NCBI GenBank assembly: GCA_039545355.1 | Contig: BCJJ01000011.1 | Span: 206,702 to 270,701 of the forward strand | Direction: 5' to 3' | DNA length: 64,000 bases | Source of the DNA: Trichosporon coremiiforme | Taxonomy: Eukaryota > Basidiomycota > Tremellomycetes > Trichosporonales > Trichosporonaceae | Part shown: one piece after another, positions 1 through 11,862 of the stretch | How positions within the stretch are numbered: the stretch's first letter is position 1 | Layout of the letters: the number at the start of each line of letters is the position of its first letter | Made by a program: the position numbers and the translations under genes | The notes under the pieces: model-generated | Database searches by the model: none | What the model saw: the letters and a program-made list of their open reading frames with translations, nothing else | What the model was told of the DNA's origin: nothing

Positions 1-2523
1 CGCAGACGCGGCCTTCACGGCCCGCCGTCAGACGGCGAGACGGCAACAGGAGCGAGACGAGCGAGGCCTATTCCTGTGATATCGGTCCAATGGCACTGTC
101 ACGGCCTGAGTCTCGCCCCCTCCTGCCATAGCGCTAATGATAATGTTACACCGCGTTCCGCGGCGCGTGCTGTCGTGATACGAACGCCGGGTCGCGCAAC
201 GATCCAATGGCATACTAGGCAGGGGTCAATGCGCCGACAGCTGCTGATAATAGCCTCTTCGCCGTCCTAACATCGCCGCATGCCAGGAAGACGGCGTGCA
301 GTCCCTCACAGCAAGAGGACAGAGGTATCAGGGATCCAGCGGCGGGAGGTTATCATGGCATCTGCAGGCACCGCACTTCGAGTTACCCATCAATGAAGAC
401 AGTCGTGCCCAAAGCGACAGGCGCACGAGTGTCCGTCGATGGGAGGACATCCTTGGGTCTCCCGCACTAAGCTCTAGAGTTGAGTTGCGCTAATTAAACG
501 CACGCATTCTGCGAATTTCGCGAAGTCGTGAATTCATTCAGCATTCAGCCAAGGATCCCAGTGCTGCCCAGGGCAGCCACACAGCACAGGAGCCCGATGC
601 ACTGCACGTCTGTTCCCCACCCATCCTCCCTGTCACCCTTCTGCCATTCCCTGCCGCCTCTGACGCGCGGGCTCACGATCCTGCAGCGTTGAGGTATTCA
701 TTGAACCCGCTCCTGGGTACTGGGTGCCCGCTCACTACGGAAACGGCTCAATAGGGGTACGGCGAAGGCTGATGTCGTCCTGCATCATTGAATCAATGAC
801 GCTTGTGCATACACCGTGGCACGCCGCCCTGGCCAGGGTGACGAGACCCGATGAAGTCGTCGGTCGTCGACAGAGACCGGGCGACCGGTCATCTGCGAGT
901 CAAGAAGGTCAGCATATGCGTCGTGATCGGACGTGCCTTGCATAGTAGCCTCGGCAGTGGTAAATGAGCCTGGTGACTGGTGACAGCTGGCACGCAGACG
1001 TACATCGGCAACATCCTCTGTTGTCGAGCGCTGCGAGGGTTAACGTCAACAGCATACACTAAGCTCGAGGTCAGGGCGCCCAGGGCAGGGGGTCACAAGT
1101 CGGTCCATTCTCCCGTGAGCGGCTCCGGTGGCAGCTAACGGCTGATCTTGCCCGGACCTGTCTGGCATCTGCTCATGTTCCTGTACCCTTGTGCGGATCA
1201 CAAGAACGTCCACCGAGGTGGCCCAGCGCGAGGCGAGGGAGTGTGGCCCCTCTTGTGCCTTTGTTCACCAGGCCATCACCTTCAGGGTCGTCTCCGCCCT
1301 GAAGCGTATCCTCCAGGCATCCTCTGGCATTAGGGATCAACTGCAGCCCGGGCCTGGGCAGATCCGGAGATCTTCTCCCCAAGCATATGCAAGCTTGCAG
1401 ATGTCAGAGACCTTGTGCGCATATCCTGGTCCCCAGTCCCACCGAGGAGGAAACGCCCCATCCAGGCCCATGGCCACTGGGCCGGAAAGATCACCGGCTT
1501 GTTTAGCTTTGGCTTTGGACCTGGGACCGCAGCGACGCAACTCATCCAGCGGCTGCCCTGCTACCCTTGCCTGGTCGGACGCCAACGTGAATCCCAGCAC
1601 GTCGAAGACCCAGCCCAGGACCTGGTCCAGGACCAGACAGCCTGCATGTCAGGTAGGGCTCACCTCTAGCCCGAAATGCTGCTCAGGTCATGGATTTGGC
1701 CCGATGGACGTCTGGACTGACGGATACCTACCACCAGAGCCCGAAGCCTTGACCGCCCAAACGCCAGCTGAGACTGCCAGTTAAGCCGCTGGCCGACCGA
1801 CTTGCAGCCCGACCCAAGACTAACCAGACCTCAAGTTGTGCACTCCTTGGTAAACTAGTCACAGTCAAGCCCGTCGCGCGTTCCCGCCCTCCGCCTCTTC
1901 CTACTTAGCGTCTCCCGCATCAGTCTCAAAACGTCGACCGCTTTCTCGACCGATTTTCGACCGTCCGTACCCTCCGCCTCTCAGCCATCAGCAACGTCAG
2001 TGCAAGCAAAGCTCTTCCACTCAAACCGTCTGAAATAGCGTACCTTGAGCATACCAAGCACTGCACCTTGCATTTGGGAGCCTGGGTGACAATCCTGCAG
2101 CGACATAGGTCTTCGCGACCATTAGCATTTCTGGTGCGACTCCCCACTGCAGTCCAGTCGCACATCCCCGAACCCTCCCTTCCCCCTCCGCCCTCGGCCA
2201 TTCTGAGCCCTCCCACCTCTGTACAGCTTACAGACCACTGGCGCGACCATTCAACCGTTCTCTCTACCACCTCTCAACTTCACTTGACACGATTATCCAT
2301 AGCGACCCTCCAGCGTAGAAACCAGCGATCACCCAACCGCCAACTCTGACCGTTGAACCGCCCCCCAGACACTGCCGTCATACATTCGCCCGTGATTTCA
2401 GCCTCAACAATTTCGAGTTCGAGCTCGCTCAGCTCGTCTTTCAGCCCGTTCGGTCCGCTGTTCGACCTGCCCTACCCCTTGCACTCTCTGCGTGCAAGTC
2501 ATGGACCGTCGAAATCACCAACC
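1..2523. other. Gene-free left flank and Myb-gene leader
   Basis: I see no convincing gene here. The longest open stretch (1191-1784, plus strand) lacks an ATG start and reads as low-complexity Pro/Ser/Arg. The last 350 bases before 2524 are rich in C and T, as expected for a promoter and leader of the Myb gene that follows. Confidence 0.5.
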
Positions 2524-5410
2524 ATGAACGCGCCAGGAATCCCCAGCGCAGCACCCAGTGCTAGCAGGCCGCAACGACCATTACCCCTCCAAGTTGTTCC
2601 GCCGGGACCCGCGTCAGCCTCAACTGGCCCAACATCGTCTGCGGCCTCAGGCTCGGCCGCCGCCCTGGGTTTCGGATCAGCAGGACCAACAGGTCCGTTT
2701 GGAACCAGCGCGAGTTCTGGACCGTCTTCAGTCCACATTCCGTCCCAGTCGCCTGTGACTGAAGCAGGTCAGTCGCAGCCGGTTACTTCGCCTGCTTCTA
2801 CTAGTGCGGCTGGGAGCTACATGCAGCGCAGCAGGCGGCGATGGACAGCCGAAGAGGACGCAAAACTCATCAACGCCGTAAAGGCTTACGGGTCCGCCAG
2901 AGGGCCGGGATCAGCCTGGTCCCTCATCTCCCAAGGCATCCCCGGACGGACAAACAAAGTAAGTACACAACATGCATGGCTCAACGAAGAGTGATCCGCA
3001 TCGCTCGCCGTCGAAACATCACAGCTATGCATTGCAAGCTGCCGCATGAGCGGCGTGCCAGTGCACGCCCCGGGAAACCCGTACATGCCCTCGGCCTCGC
3101 CGAATCCACCTTCCAGCGCACCATCGTTATCAACAGCCGTGTCTATGATCGACACATCGACGCCGGCTGTTGTGCCGCTGGTTTCATCGTGTTTCCGAAG
3201 AATGATCTTCGCCGCTGGATGAGCGGCGAAGCCGGCGGCAGTCTGGGCGGCGTCATTCCATACAGCCTAAGCGAAGGCACTATCCCCCAGGAGCGCTCGT
3301 GTGGGGTAGTCACTTTGCCTCGTCTCCCTTGTGCTCTTGCCCGTCATCTTTGTGCATCAGCGGTTCGTGCAGACACATGCATGCCCACGACGCTTGAACC
3401 CTCGTCCAGCCCAGCTGACAAACAGGACTGCCGCAAGCGGTGGTTCCACTCGCTCGACCCCAGCGTGCGTAAGGGCAAGTGGTCCCCGAACGAGGACGAC
3501 GCACTACGCAAACTGTACTCCGAGCTTGGGCCGCAGTGGAAGGAAATCGGTAAGTCGCCAGTTCCCGAAATGACCAACTCCCCCAAGTCACACGCCCGTT
3601 GGCTTGTTACCTACGAGTCCCACGTCTTCGTGCAAGCTGCGCCGTCCGCGGCGAACACACTCCAGTGGCTTGCATGGCGCTGCTCGTGTAGTCACCTGCC
3701 ATGTCTGCCTGGCAGGCTGCAGGTAACTCCTCTGCGCCGCGCAAGCCAGAGTTGCAAGCCGCACGACGCCGCCACGACGCCTTGCGCCTTCAGTCCTGCC
3801 CGACCCTCTTCGGGGATCTTGAGCTTCGAGCCTTGAAGCGCCCAGGCCTATTACACCTTCTTTCACCTGCGCCGTCCACTGATGCGATCTCGCCATACAT
3901 GGTCGGGGCGATGGCGGGGCCCAGCCTTGCGCCGCCAGCGCGGCTGGCAAGGACCCTTTTTCGCGACTTCGGCTCATGCATGCATGGGGCGCAAGACATC
4001 TCTGCTCGCTTGTACGCCATCTATGGTCACTCATTGGTGGCTATGCCAGGAAAGCAGGAAGCGAAGAGGCAAACGTGGACGACGCTTGTGACGATGTGAC
4101 GAGAAAGGGAATCGGAGGTCGGGCGTCGGACGTCGGGCGGTGACGTCGGGCTCACGGTTCACATGACGATCGCATCATCGGTTCCGGTTTATTACAGCAT
4201 GGCTAGGAACGGCCCGCGCGGGCTCGGCCTCGCTCCGTGCTGTTCGGAGCTCTACCGATTCCGCATCCACCAATCGCTAACTCTCAGCTCTCCGCATCCC
4301 GGGACGCAAGGACGACCAGGTCTCGAAACGGTGGCGAGACGTCCTCGCCCCCGAGCTCACGAGCAAGAAGCCGTGGAGTGGCAAGGAGGACGCGCTGCTT
4401 CTTGAACTGCTCGAGAAGCTAGGTCCAAGATGGACAGCAATAGCAGACAAGTTGCCGGGACGCTCACCGATCGCGTGCCGCAACCGTTCAAGAAAGTTCC
4501 GCAAGACTCGGCCAGAGCCTAAATAGTGAGTTTCCTCTCGGCAAGACACGCGACCAGGCACTTAGTGCTTGACCGTTTTTTTTTTTTACCGCGTCATGTT
4601 TTGTGCAACAGTGCTTGCACGACATGCACGCTTGCGCGTCATGCGCGTCATGAACGTCAGCAACATGCGTCATGGCAGTTGAATATCCGAGTAAAGAAGC
4701 GCACTAACGCCGCAGTGGCAGACGACACGCCATCGAGTACGGGAGCGAGTGGCAGTGGCAGTGGGAGCGTGAGCGTGCGCAGTGGGTCGGGGAGCGGGGT
4801 CGCCAGCGTTGGCCCAAGCACAGGCCCCCTCCCCGGTATGATGACGGAACGGTCGATGCCGGAGGACACGGAGCCCGAGTGGCGCCTCCCCGCCGAGCTG
4901 AACCCGAGCATCTCTGTCAGCTCGTTCGACTTTGACCTGAGCAACGGCCAACCGGGCCACCAGGGTCATGGCGGTCCCTCTGGCCCGCATGGTGTACAGG
5001 GCGTGCCAGGGTCAGGAGAACCGGGTGGACCTGGTGCGCAACCCCCGCTCGCCCCCCAGTCCGCTGCGAGCGGACCGCAGAGCGCGGCGGGGAGCATGAT
5101 GGGGGACAGTGTGATGGGGATCGGAGCGAGCCCCGCCGTCGGCACAAGTGCGCTGCCGATGTCGCACGAGTCGGTCTCCCCAACGACGCACATGGACCAA
5201 CTTCCGCCACAGATGGACGGATGGATGCCCCCGACACCGATGCAGATGGACATGCCCCTCTTCGACCGCGCCGTGGACGACATGTGGGGACTATTCGTCG
5301 CGCTCGACCGAGGAGACAGCGCTGTACTCGTCGACAGTAATCTGCTCCGGCAGCTTGTGGCCGGCGCTGCGTCGGGGATAGGGCATCCGCCGATGCCGGG
5401 GCGTGCTTGA
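2524..5410 (+). CDS. Three-repeat Myb-type DNA-binding protein
   Basis: Likely a nuclear transcription regulator. Exon 1 (2524-2958) gives a Ser/Pro/Gly-rich N-terminus and Myb repeat 1 (W-EED core, ending IPGRTNK). Exon 2 (3427-3550) gives CRKRW and most of repeat 2. Exon 3 (4288-4525) gives PGRKDDQVSKRW and a full repeat 3 (KPWSGKEDALLLEL to LPGRSPIACRNR). Each repeat keeps the spaced Trp residues and the R/K-W recognition end. A Gly/Ser-rich, acidic C-terminal region follows and ends at 5410. Introns 1 and 2 (468 and 737 bases) are far longer than other introns here. The last junction is unclear: exon 3 runs into TAG at 4524-4526, overlapping a good GTGAGT donor at 4526, and the best-looking acceptor (exon from 4716) puts the C-terminal region out of phase. 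A GAG acceptor before 4738 restores phase. The Myb repeats are certain; the last exon link is not. Confidence 0.75.
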
Positions 5411-7959
5411 TTTGGTCGTGAGCCTTTTTGCAGCAGGGAGGCAGAGGGTAGAGAGTGGAGGACACAGCGCAACATCAGCATCTTAGCAGCAACGCAACAC
5501 CCAAAACGTTCCAGAAGTCTCCAGATCTGCGCATGAACGACTATTCTTCGATATTTTCGAAACCACGACACGAGTGACGACTACGGAAACGGAGCGTGTA
5601 ACAGTGGAAAGCGCCCAGGGGAGAAGCCCGCGATAGCGCCCGATAGTGCGAAGCTGTAGTACCGAACTATTCATTGTGCCTCTGCGCCGAGAGAACAGAC
5701 GTTCCCATGTATTCCTGTATCCAAGAGATATTCTGCCGCCCATCGATCTTTCACGATCCGTCAACCGATCTGGGTCAGATGAGCCGCCAACCTGGGGTGT
5801 GAAGTTCGGGCCCGGTTCATTTCAGCTGCATTCAAGATTTGCAGATTAATGAATTGCGATGTCTGAGCCCAGCCCAATTCGGACTCTGAGACAGATCTGA
5901 TCAGTGTTCAGTGTCCTGCGTGAGAAGCGGCTGTGGCGAGTTCGGAGGTGTCGCCGGGCATCGGGGACCTGGATATCGCCGAGCAAGGGGGCGTGACACG
6001 AATCGAGAGCGCCGTTCCTCGCTCTATCTCTGCTATTTCAGTGCATTGGCCGATGCTATGTCCTCTGTCAGCATGCGGACACGGACGCTTTGGACGATGC
6101 CGCCGAGGTCAGAGTCGGTGTTGGGTTTGTTAGGCGGTGTATCGCGTGCTCGGTACGGTATGCTTGCGGCAGTGCAAGATCTGCGCCCCAGCGCTGGTCT
6201 GGCCTAGCTGGAGTGCCTGGGCCCGAAACCCGCGTTTATGTTCGTGCGTAAGTCTCCCTCACCTCGGCGTCAGTGTCTGCTTGAACCTTATACGGGCCGC
6301 GTCGATCCGAGCTACGCGGGTTGCTCCTGGCATGGTATCAGTATGCTATCCTCTCGATGGTCGAGACATCCTCAAGCATACGTGTTTGGGAGGAAGCGTA
6401 GCGTGGATCATAGATCGGTAACCAAGCACGCGAGATTGCGGAGAGGTCTCCGCAGGGTTGTGCGTTTGGCAGGATTCTACAACCTGTCGGCGGTGCCTTA
6501 TGCCCACTACATTCGAAATTGGCAAACGACCTACCATAGCTTCTCGTGACATCGGGCCAGCTCGTGTCTCGGCAAGCTCGTTTGGCTTGATCCAGGAAGT
6601 CAGGCCCGTCCTTCATTCCCTCGGCGGTCGCTGTGGACGGGGAGCACGAGCTCACGGATGAGAACGATAGCACCCGCAACTCGCCTTTGATCTGCTCACT
6701 CGTGCTTCTCCGAACAGCGAGACGCGGATGACGCCCCGCTCACCCATGGACTCATGCACCCATGCACCTGTGCACCCATGCCGATATCCTGGAAAGTGGC
6801 ACTGAGAGTGATGATGTGAGCATGACGCCGATCCAAGGTGGCGGTCAGACCTAGGCACACGGATCGACGGCCGATCCCACCCTTATCGCACGGTGTCCTT
6901 AAATTCTACGTTCTTGTTCGGCTTCAAAGTCTTAGACTGCGCCGTTTGGCACCCGTTGGGCCTGACATGTGCACAGCCTGGTTGCCATGCTTGTTTCCTG
7001 CAGGCGTAGTGGGTCGGAAGGGGACCCGTTCGTCGCGGTGACCAGTCAGATTGGAGGGTGGACGAGGGCCGTGGCTGTTGGAGGCGACACGACTCGTCAC
7101 ATCGGGCAGGACTGTATCTGATGCTCGGTGAGGCTGAGACGAGCGCTGCGGGCAGCGGGCAGCTGGGAGCGGGCAGCGCGTAGAGTGGGTCTTCAGGTTA
7201 GTGTCTGCTGTCAGAAGCAGCCTCAGTGGATGTCAGCAACATTGTCAGGATCTTTCAGCCTAAAGTCAGCCTCGGTGTCAGTGTCAGCAACTGTGTCAGC
7301 AAGACCCCACCACACATCTCAGTCACACCCAGCTTGCTGGTCAGAAGGAACAGATGGGAGTCAGCCTGCCCGACTCTTAAAGTTAGGCAGGAAAGTCTGC
7401 TTGGCGAGGATTGTAGTTGTAGTGCGATGCATTACGTGCTCGTCAGCATGTGACTCGGTGGTTCGTCGGGATGGAAAAGGGGCAGCAGGCCTAGAGATCC
7501 GGGCCAGATCTGTCCAGTAAACCCGCCTGTCATCGCGAACAGCGGATCTGTCCAGTAAACCCGCCTGCCATTGCGAACAGCGGACCCAGGGCGACCCGGG
7601 CAGGCCCAGAGCTGGAACCGGGCCGGCCGGAGGAGCTTGGCAAGGCTGTCCTGACTCATGATGACCTGGCACTTTGCGACAGCGTTAATCTTGGCATACC
7701 GCCAGTTGGCAGGAACACCGAGCAAGCCCGGAATGATACCCAGTGTCGGGGGCGTTGTTGAGGCAGCAACATGTCCGCCGAGGCCATGCAACTAGCCCCA
7801 CGAAGCATGGCGGGCGAACCGCCGTTCACGCGGTGCCCCGACAAGCCGCGGAGACTGCTCAAGCGAACAAAACCCGGTTGTAGGTCTACGCGGGACGACA
7901 TTCCGAACGCCGCTGAGGTCTTGGACATGGCGGAAGTGTCCCAGTCTCAAATTCCGAGT
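5411..7959. other. Intergenic region without visible genes
   Basis: No open frame here shows splice-linked coding sequence on either strand. It contains a 38-base direct duplication (7507-7582), a patch of repeated GTCAG around 7198-7305 and a run of near-repeats of CACCCATG around 6741-6782. Confidence 0.45.
7507..7582. repeat. Two-copy 38-base tandem repeat
   Basis: A 38-base unit beginning GATCTGTCCAGTAAACCCGC is repeated back to back (7507-7544 and 7545-7582) with two differences. It lies between genes and has no assigned role. Confidence 0.8.
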
Positions 7960-9146
7960 CTATCGCGGCCAGACAGGTCTGGAATGTCCATTCGGCCGCG
8001 CCTGCGCAACGGCGTCGATCTCAAACTCCGCCCCCGGAGCAGCAGTGACGACCTTGAAGTCTTCTGGTCCCAGCTCCTCCTCCAGATCTTTGAGGGAGAT
8101 GAAAGTAACCGCATTCTCAAGCTTGTTCATGAGAATCTCCCCGTCCGCCCCGGCGTCGTACATCCCACTAGCGTGTCGTGCGAGTTCGCGCAGCATCCAC
8201 CGAATCGCACTCGGCACATCGTCCTGCCCGGGCGAGGAGGCCCATACCGTCCCCGTAGGGGCGACTAGTTCGTCGCTGATCCAGTTCCTGCTCCACTTAT
8301 CCGCGCCGACGAAGCGATACCGGTGCCCCTGGTTGAAGATCCAGTCTGGTACGATGTGACTCAGAATATGGTCCAGGATCTTCACAGCCCCCTGACCCGC
8401 GCACTGCTGGCAGTTGGGACTGTGGCCGTGCCGCCCGCTCTTGACTGGCGTGAAGATGAACGACGACCTCTTCGGAAACGCAGTGATAGTGCTCACACTC
8501 TGGACGCGCGCGGTCGCGACGGACCCGAAGGCGGGGTCGTATCGGACGTGATAGACCGCTTCTTCCGCAAAGGGGTCCTGCAGGTGCGCTACTGTGTGAT
8601 ACAGAGCGAGAGGGTATGTGTCGAAGAAGAGCACAACGGTGCGTGCTGGCTCGTCACTTTGCGGGTACAGCTCTGTCATGCGTCCCCGGACTATGCGGGC
8701 TCCGGAGGAGACGTGACCCGACAGAGTCTGCTGCAACGTCTCGAAGTCACGGACTAGCTTCGAAGTCGAGGCGCCGACAATTGTCATTCGCGCGTCGATG
8801 TCGACGTACGCTGGCCTCAGGTCTTCTGAGGATGTCAGCTACGTACCATTCGGCGATTGAGATAGCTCGACCCCAGAAGCCAGGCCAAAGCGTGGGCTTC
8901 GGAGATCACCGTGTCTTCCCTGTACTCACCGCTTTCAGCCCAGGCATCGCCCTTCACACCTCCCAGCCGTGAGCGGACGCCATCGTATCGAAGGAGCAAG
9001 TGATCCGTCAACCGCCGATCGACACGCCTCCTTGTGGCCTGGGACGTGAGTCGAAGCGCTTTCAGCGTCGCCGCGTCCGCAACGTTGTCCACGACTTCGT
9101 CGTAGATGTGCGGGAACGCGCCGGCGTCCAGCAATACGGCGCCCAT
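7960..9146 (-). CDS. F-box-like protein of a fungal expanded family
   Basis: Two exons, 9146-8930 and 8825-7960, joined in phase 1 over a 104-base intron, give about 360 residues. The donor GTGAGTAC, branch CTGAC and acceptor CTCAG are all present, and splicing skips a short dead-end frame. Residues 10-50 (FPHIYDEVVDNVADAATLKA, then LRLTSQATRRRVDRRLTDHL) resemble the degenerate F-box start of many Trichosporonales proteins: an FPHI motif, a leucine-rich helix and an R-x-T-S segment. The rest has no repeats or transmembrane segments that I recognise. An F-box would link targets to an SCF ubiquitin ligase, but that role is inferred from weak similarity. The gene at 56625-57869 begins in the same style and may be a distant relative. 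Confidence 0.7.
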
Positions 9147-9757
9147 CGGCCTTGTCCTCCGACACGGGGTTGCGACCCAGTGTTAGGCGTGTTCGGTGGG
9201 AGAGGTGTCGCTAATCGAGCCCGGTGACGCAATGGGCAAAGAATGTGAGGGATGGATAAGATAAGAGATCGAGGCTATCCGATCTGACAGATCCAAAACT
9301 GGACGCACCCACGTCGTGCGGAAGTCAGTGCGGGGCTCCATGACGTCACAACTTTGTGCGACTGTGTAAAACGAACCCGTTGCGACGCGATGCGTAAGAA
9401 CTGTTGGCCATGCATTCTTCCTCTTCTACTCTTCTCCGTGACTACTATTGACAACAACCACAGATATACTGATGCTTTACTGACAGGCTGACTCCAGGCT
9501 GACTCGTGCGAGCTAAGGACGATAGAGTGAATGTTCCAACGAAACCACCTGACGTGTGATAAGCCCGAAATAACGAAAAGGGACTGAGGATCTAGACGAT
9601 TGGACGGGGAACGGCTTCGGATCGCGTGAGGCGAGGAGGGTGGTTGAGCGAACGCTTGGTGGCGACTCACCTCCTTCCGATGAAGACTGGTAACCGTGGT
9701 TGAAGGGTCGGAGCGCGATCGTGGCACTGCGCTATCTTGGAGCTACGATACATGACA
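9147..9757. other. Intergenic spacer
   Basis: Nothing recognisable on either strand. It would contain the promoter of the minus-strand gene that starts at 9146 and the 3' flank of the gene ending at 9758. Confidence 0.4.
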
Positions 9758-10735
9758 CTAACGCCCCGCGCGACCGGCGCTCTCCTGCTCCTCGTCGTTG
9801 CCGTTCGAAGAGCTCCTGTTGGAAGGAGTGTGATAAAAGTTGTAGGCCTGGTCCTCGGTGATGAATAGGACGGCCGGGAATCCAGCGGGCACACTCAGGC
9901 TTGTGGGCAGGAGGGGCGTACCGTTGTGCACGTTCAGGGGCAGATAGGAGTGCACTCCCGTGCTGCTGACCTGGACCTCGTAGAAATGGGGGAAGTTGCT
10001 GCCGGACGCGGACGTGTACTGTGAAGCGTTTGGGGTATGCGCGGTGTTGTCGTTCTGCTCAGCGGGCATGCTGTACTGATCGTCCTCGGCGACGTACGAA
10101 TGGGGTTGGGCAGCGTAGTCTGGAATCAGCACTGACAGATTTGCGTACTCACCCTCGTAGTCCTGGGCTGGAACAAGAGGCTCGAGCTCCTCCTCCGTCC
10201 CCGTGTAATACGACGCGAGATAGCCCTCATCACGCAGGGAGCTCTCGGTGCTCTCGTCGGTGTGCCAGCCATCGTCCTCGCCGTCCGCGAAGGAAGCGGC
10301 ATGGACATCTTCGGCGAGGGTCGTGAGGTCCTCGGTGCCGTGCTGGAGTTGAGCCTCAGCCTCGGTCTCAGAATGGGTGTAGGTCGCGGAGTAAGCGTAG
10401 GTCTCGCGGTAGGCGTAGGTCTCGGGGTGGAAGTCGGTCTCGGAAAGGGGGTGGGTCATGGAATGGGAGTAGACCTGCTCGTCCTCTCTACTGTGCCCGG
10501 CAATGTACTCCTCGCGTGCCACTAATGTCAGCGATGAAATTACAAAGTACACACTGCGGATGCTCGACTCATCAAGCTGCCTCTCTAGCTCGAGGACGCC
10601 GAGGTGCACCTCCCTCACGTAGATCAGCTGGGTCAGGTCCCACAATCCCTGCACGAACAGGTCGTCATAGTACTGCGCAGCGCGGTGCATGCGGTCTGCA
10701 TATTCTTCAGAGAGAGCGTGAATCTCGCTGGTCAT
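9758..10735 (-). CDS. Small helical-domain array protein, acidic tail (member 1)
   Basis: Unknown function. The frame is open throughout, but a 33-base intron (10554-10522; donor GTGTGTAC, branch GCTGAC, acceptor ATTAG) fits in phase 1, giving exons 10735-10555 and 10521-9758 and 314 residues. Residues 1-60 form a charged helix-prone region (YADRMHRAAQYYDDLFVQGL, then VHLGVLELERQLDES). The long tail is acidic and Tyr/Thr/Ser-rich with imperfect repeats such as ETYAYRETYAYS around residues 95-115. There is no signal peptide or membrane segment. A short helical head, a tiny phase-1 intron and a divergent tail recur in the minus-strand genes up to 22.4 kb, so I group it with them. Membership rests on architecture, not on clear sequence identity. 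Confidence 0.65.
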   Translation of the reverse strand: MTSEIHALSEEYADRMHRAAQYYDDLFVQGLWDLTQLIYVREVHLGVLELERQLDESSIRSVYFVISSLTLVAREEYIAGHSREDEQVYSHSMTHPLSETDFHPETYAYRETYAYSATYTHSETEAEAQLQHGTEDLTTLAEDVHAASFADGEDDGWHTDESTESSLRDEGYLASYYTGTEEELEPLVPAQDYEGEYANLSVLIPDYAAQPHSYVAEDDQYSMPAEQNDNTAHTPNASQYTSASGSNFPHFYEVQVSSTGVHSYLPLNVHNGTPLLPTSLSVPAGFPAVLFITEDQAYNFYHTPSNRSSSNGNDEEQESAGRAGR

Positions 10736-11862
10736 GTTGACGAATTAACGATGGCGGTGGTGGCGGTTGAAGTGGCGGTTAGATCGCGCGCCTGGTGGGT
10801 TCGAGATGAGACACCGAGACCTAGTAGGGATGACAATGAGACACTTAGAGAAAGGGGATTAGGTGATGTGTCGGTGGATGAGAGGAAGGCAGCTGAGGCA
10901 AATAGCAACGACAGAGGTTTATCAACCATCACGACGGAGACACACATCGGGGCATATGCGTGCGGTCTTATGACGGCGGGCCGCAGACAGACTCCAACCA
11001 CTGGACAGCGACTGACAGAGAGGCCACCGCCCACAAAACGGCGTCGCCGTGGGAAGCAGCAGACAACCCCAGGTGACGAACACAGGTGATGCACACGACG
11101 GGGTGAGACGGGGGTCCTGCTTCAGCTTTCCGTCCTGCCCCTATCCGCCCTGCCTTTTCCGCCTGCAGCTCTTCGCTCGCACCCTCTGGAGTACGAGAAT
11201 TTCACCAGCAACGCAAGTCTATCAACCTTGCAGGCTGTGCCGCGCCCGGCTAACCTGCAGAGCCGAGCGCGAGAGAAATGCCGCAGACAAATTCGACGCC
11301 CTGGTGTTTGAGACGTCTGCCGGAGGCGAGGAGGTTGGACTGCGCGCAGTCTGTGTCTCTCCAAAGTCCGTCGCGGATATGGAGATGCGCAAGTGAACGA
11401 GTGCGGGGGAAGTTGTTGCCATCCGGTGGGACGCTCCTGCCGGAGCTGTTGCTCGCCACTACCCGTTGGTCCCGATCACTGCTGACCTGCAAGGCGTCGG
11501 CGTTGTCGCTGTCAGTGTTGGGCGCCGGGCAATTGAACTGCGAGAGGTAGTTGACGATCGAGCATGTTAGGCATGGGCAATCGCCACGACACTCGCTCAC
11601 GGGTAACCTTGACGCTGAACGAGCCATCCATCCGGCAGTGCTCATCACGCAACTCGTCAGGGGCGCTCAAGGATGGTCACAAGAGGCTTGCATAACTGAT
11701 GAACTACTTAGAGCTCTGATTGTACAGATGTTGAAATCTGTCAAGTCAGCTATGCTGATTTGGCCGTTGGACGATGAACTATCACACAATGAGGACGAGG
11801 GATCACAGGCAAATTGTTCAGTACTGAGCTTGGGCTGGTTGCAAGCACCATTGCACTCAAGC
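10736..11862. other. Intergenic spacer with an unsupported minus-strand frame
   Basis: Mostly featureless. A minus-strand open frame at 11648-11250 starts with ATG and has a few Cys residues, but it has no splice partner, no recognisable motif and mixed codon use. I do not call it a gene. Confidence 0.35.

Noticed and set aside
1191..1784. 197-residue plus-strand open frame
   Set aside because: It has no ATG start, no splice links and low-complexity composition, and overlapping frames on the other strand are equally long.
4916..5571. Minus-strand frames opposite the Myb C-terminal exon
   Set aside because: The plus-strand frame continues the Myb gene's composition; the opposite frames have no start context or splice sites.
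7226..7305. GTCAG-rich short repeats as a possible CRISPR-like array
   Set aside because: Units are irregular in length and spacing, and CRISPR arrays are not expected in a fungal nucleus.
11250..11648. 132-residue minus-strand frame starting with ATG
   Set aside because: No motif, no intron partner and no coding-type codon pattern; the usual array architecture is absent.
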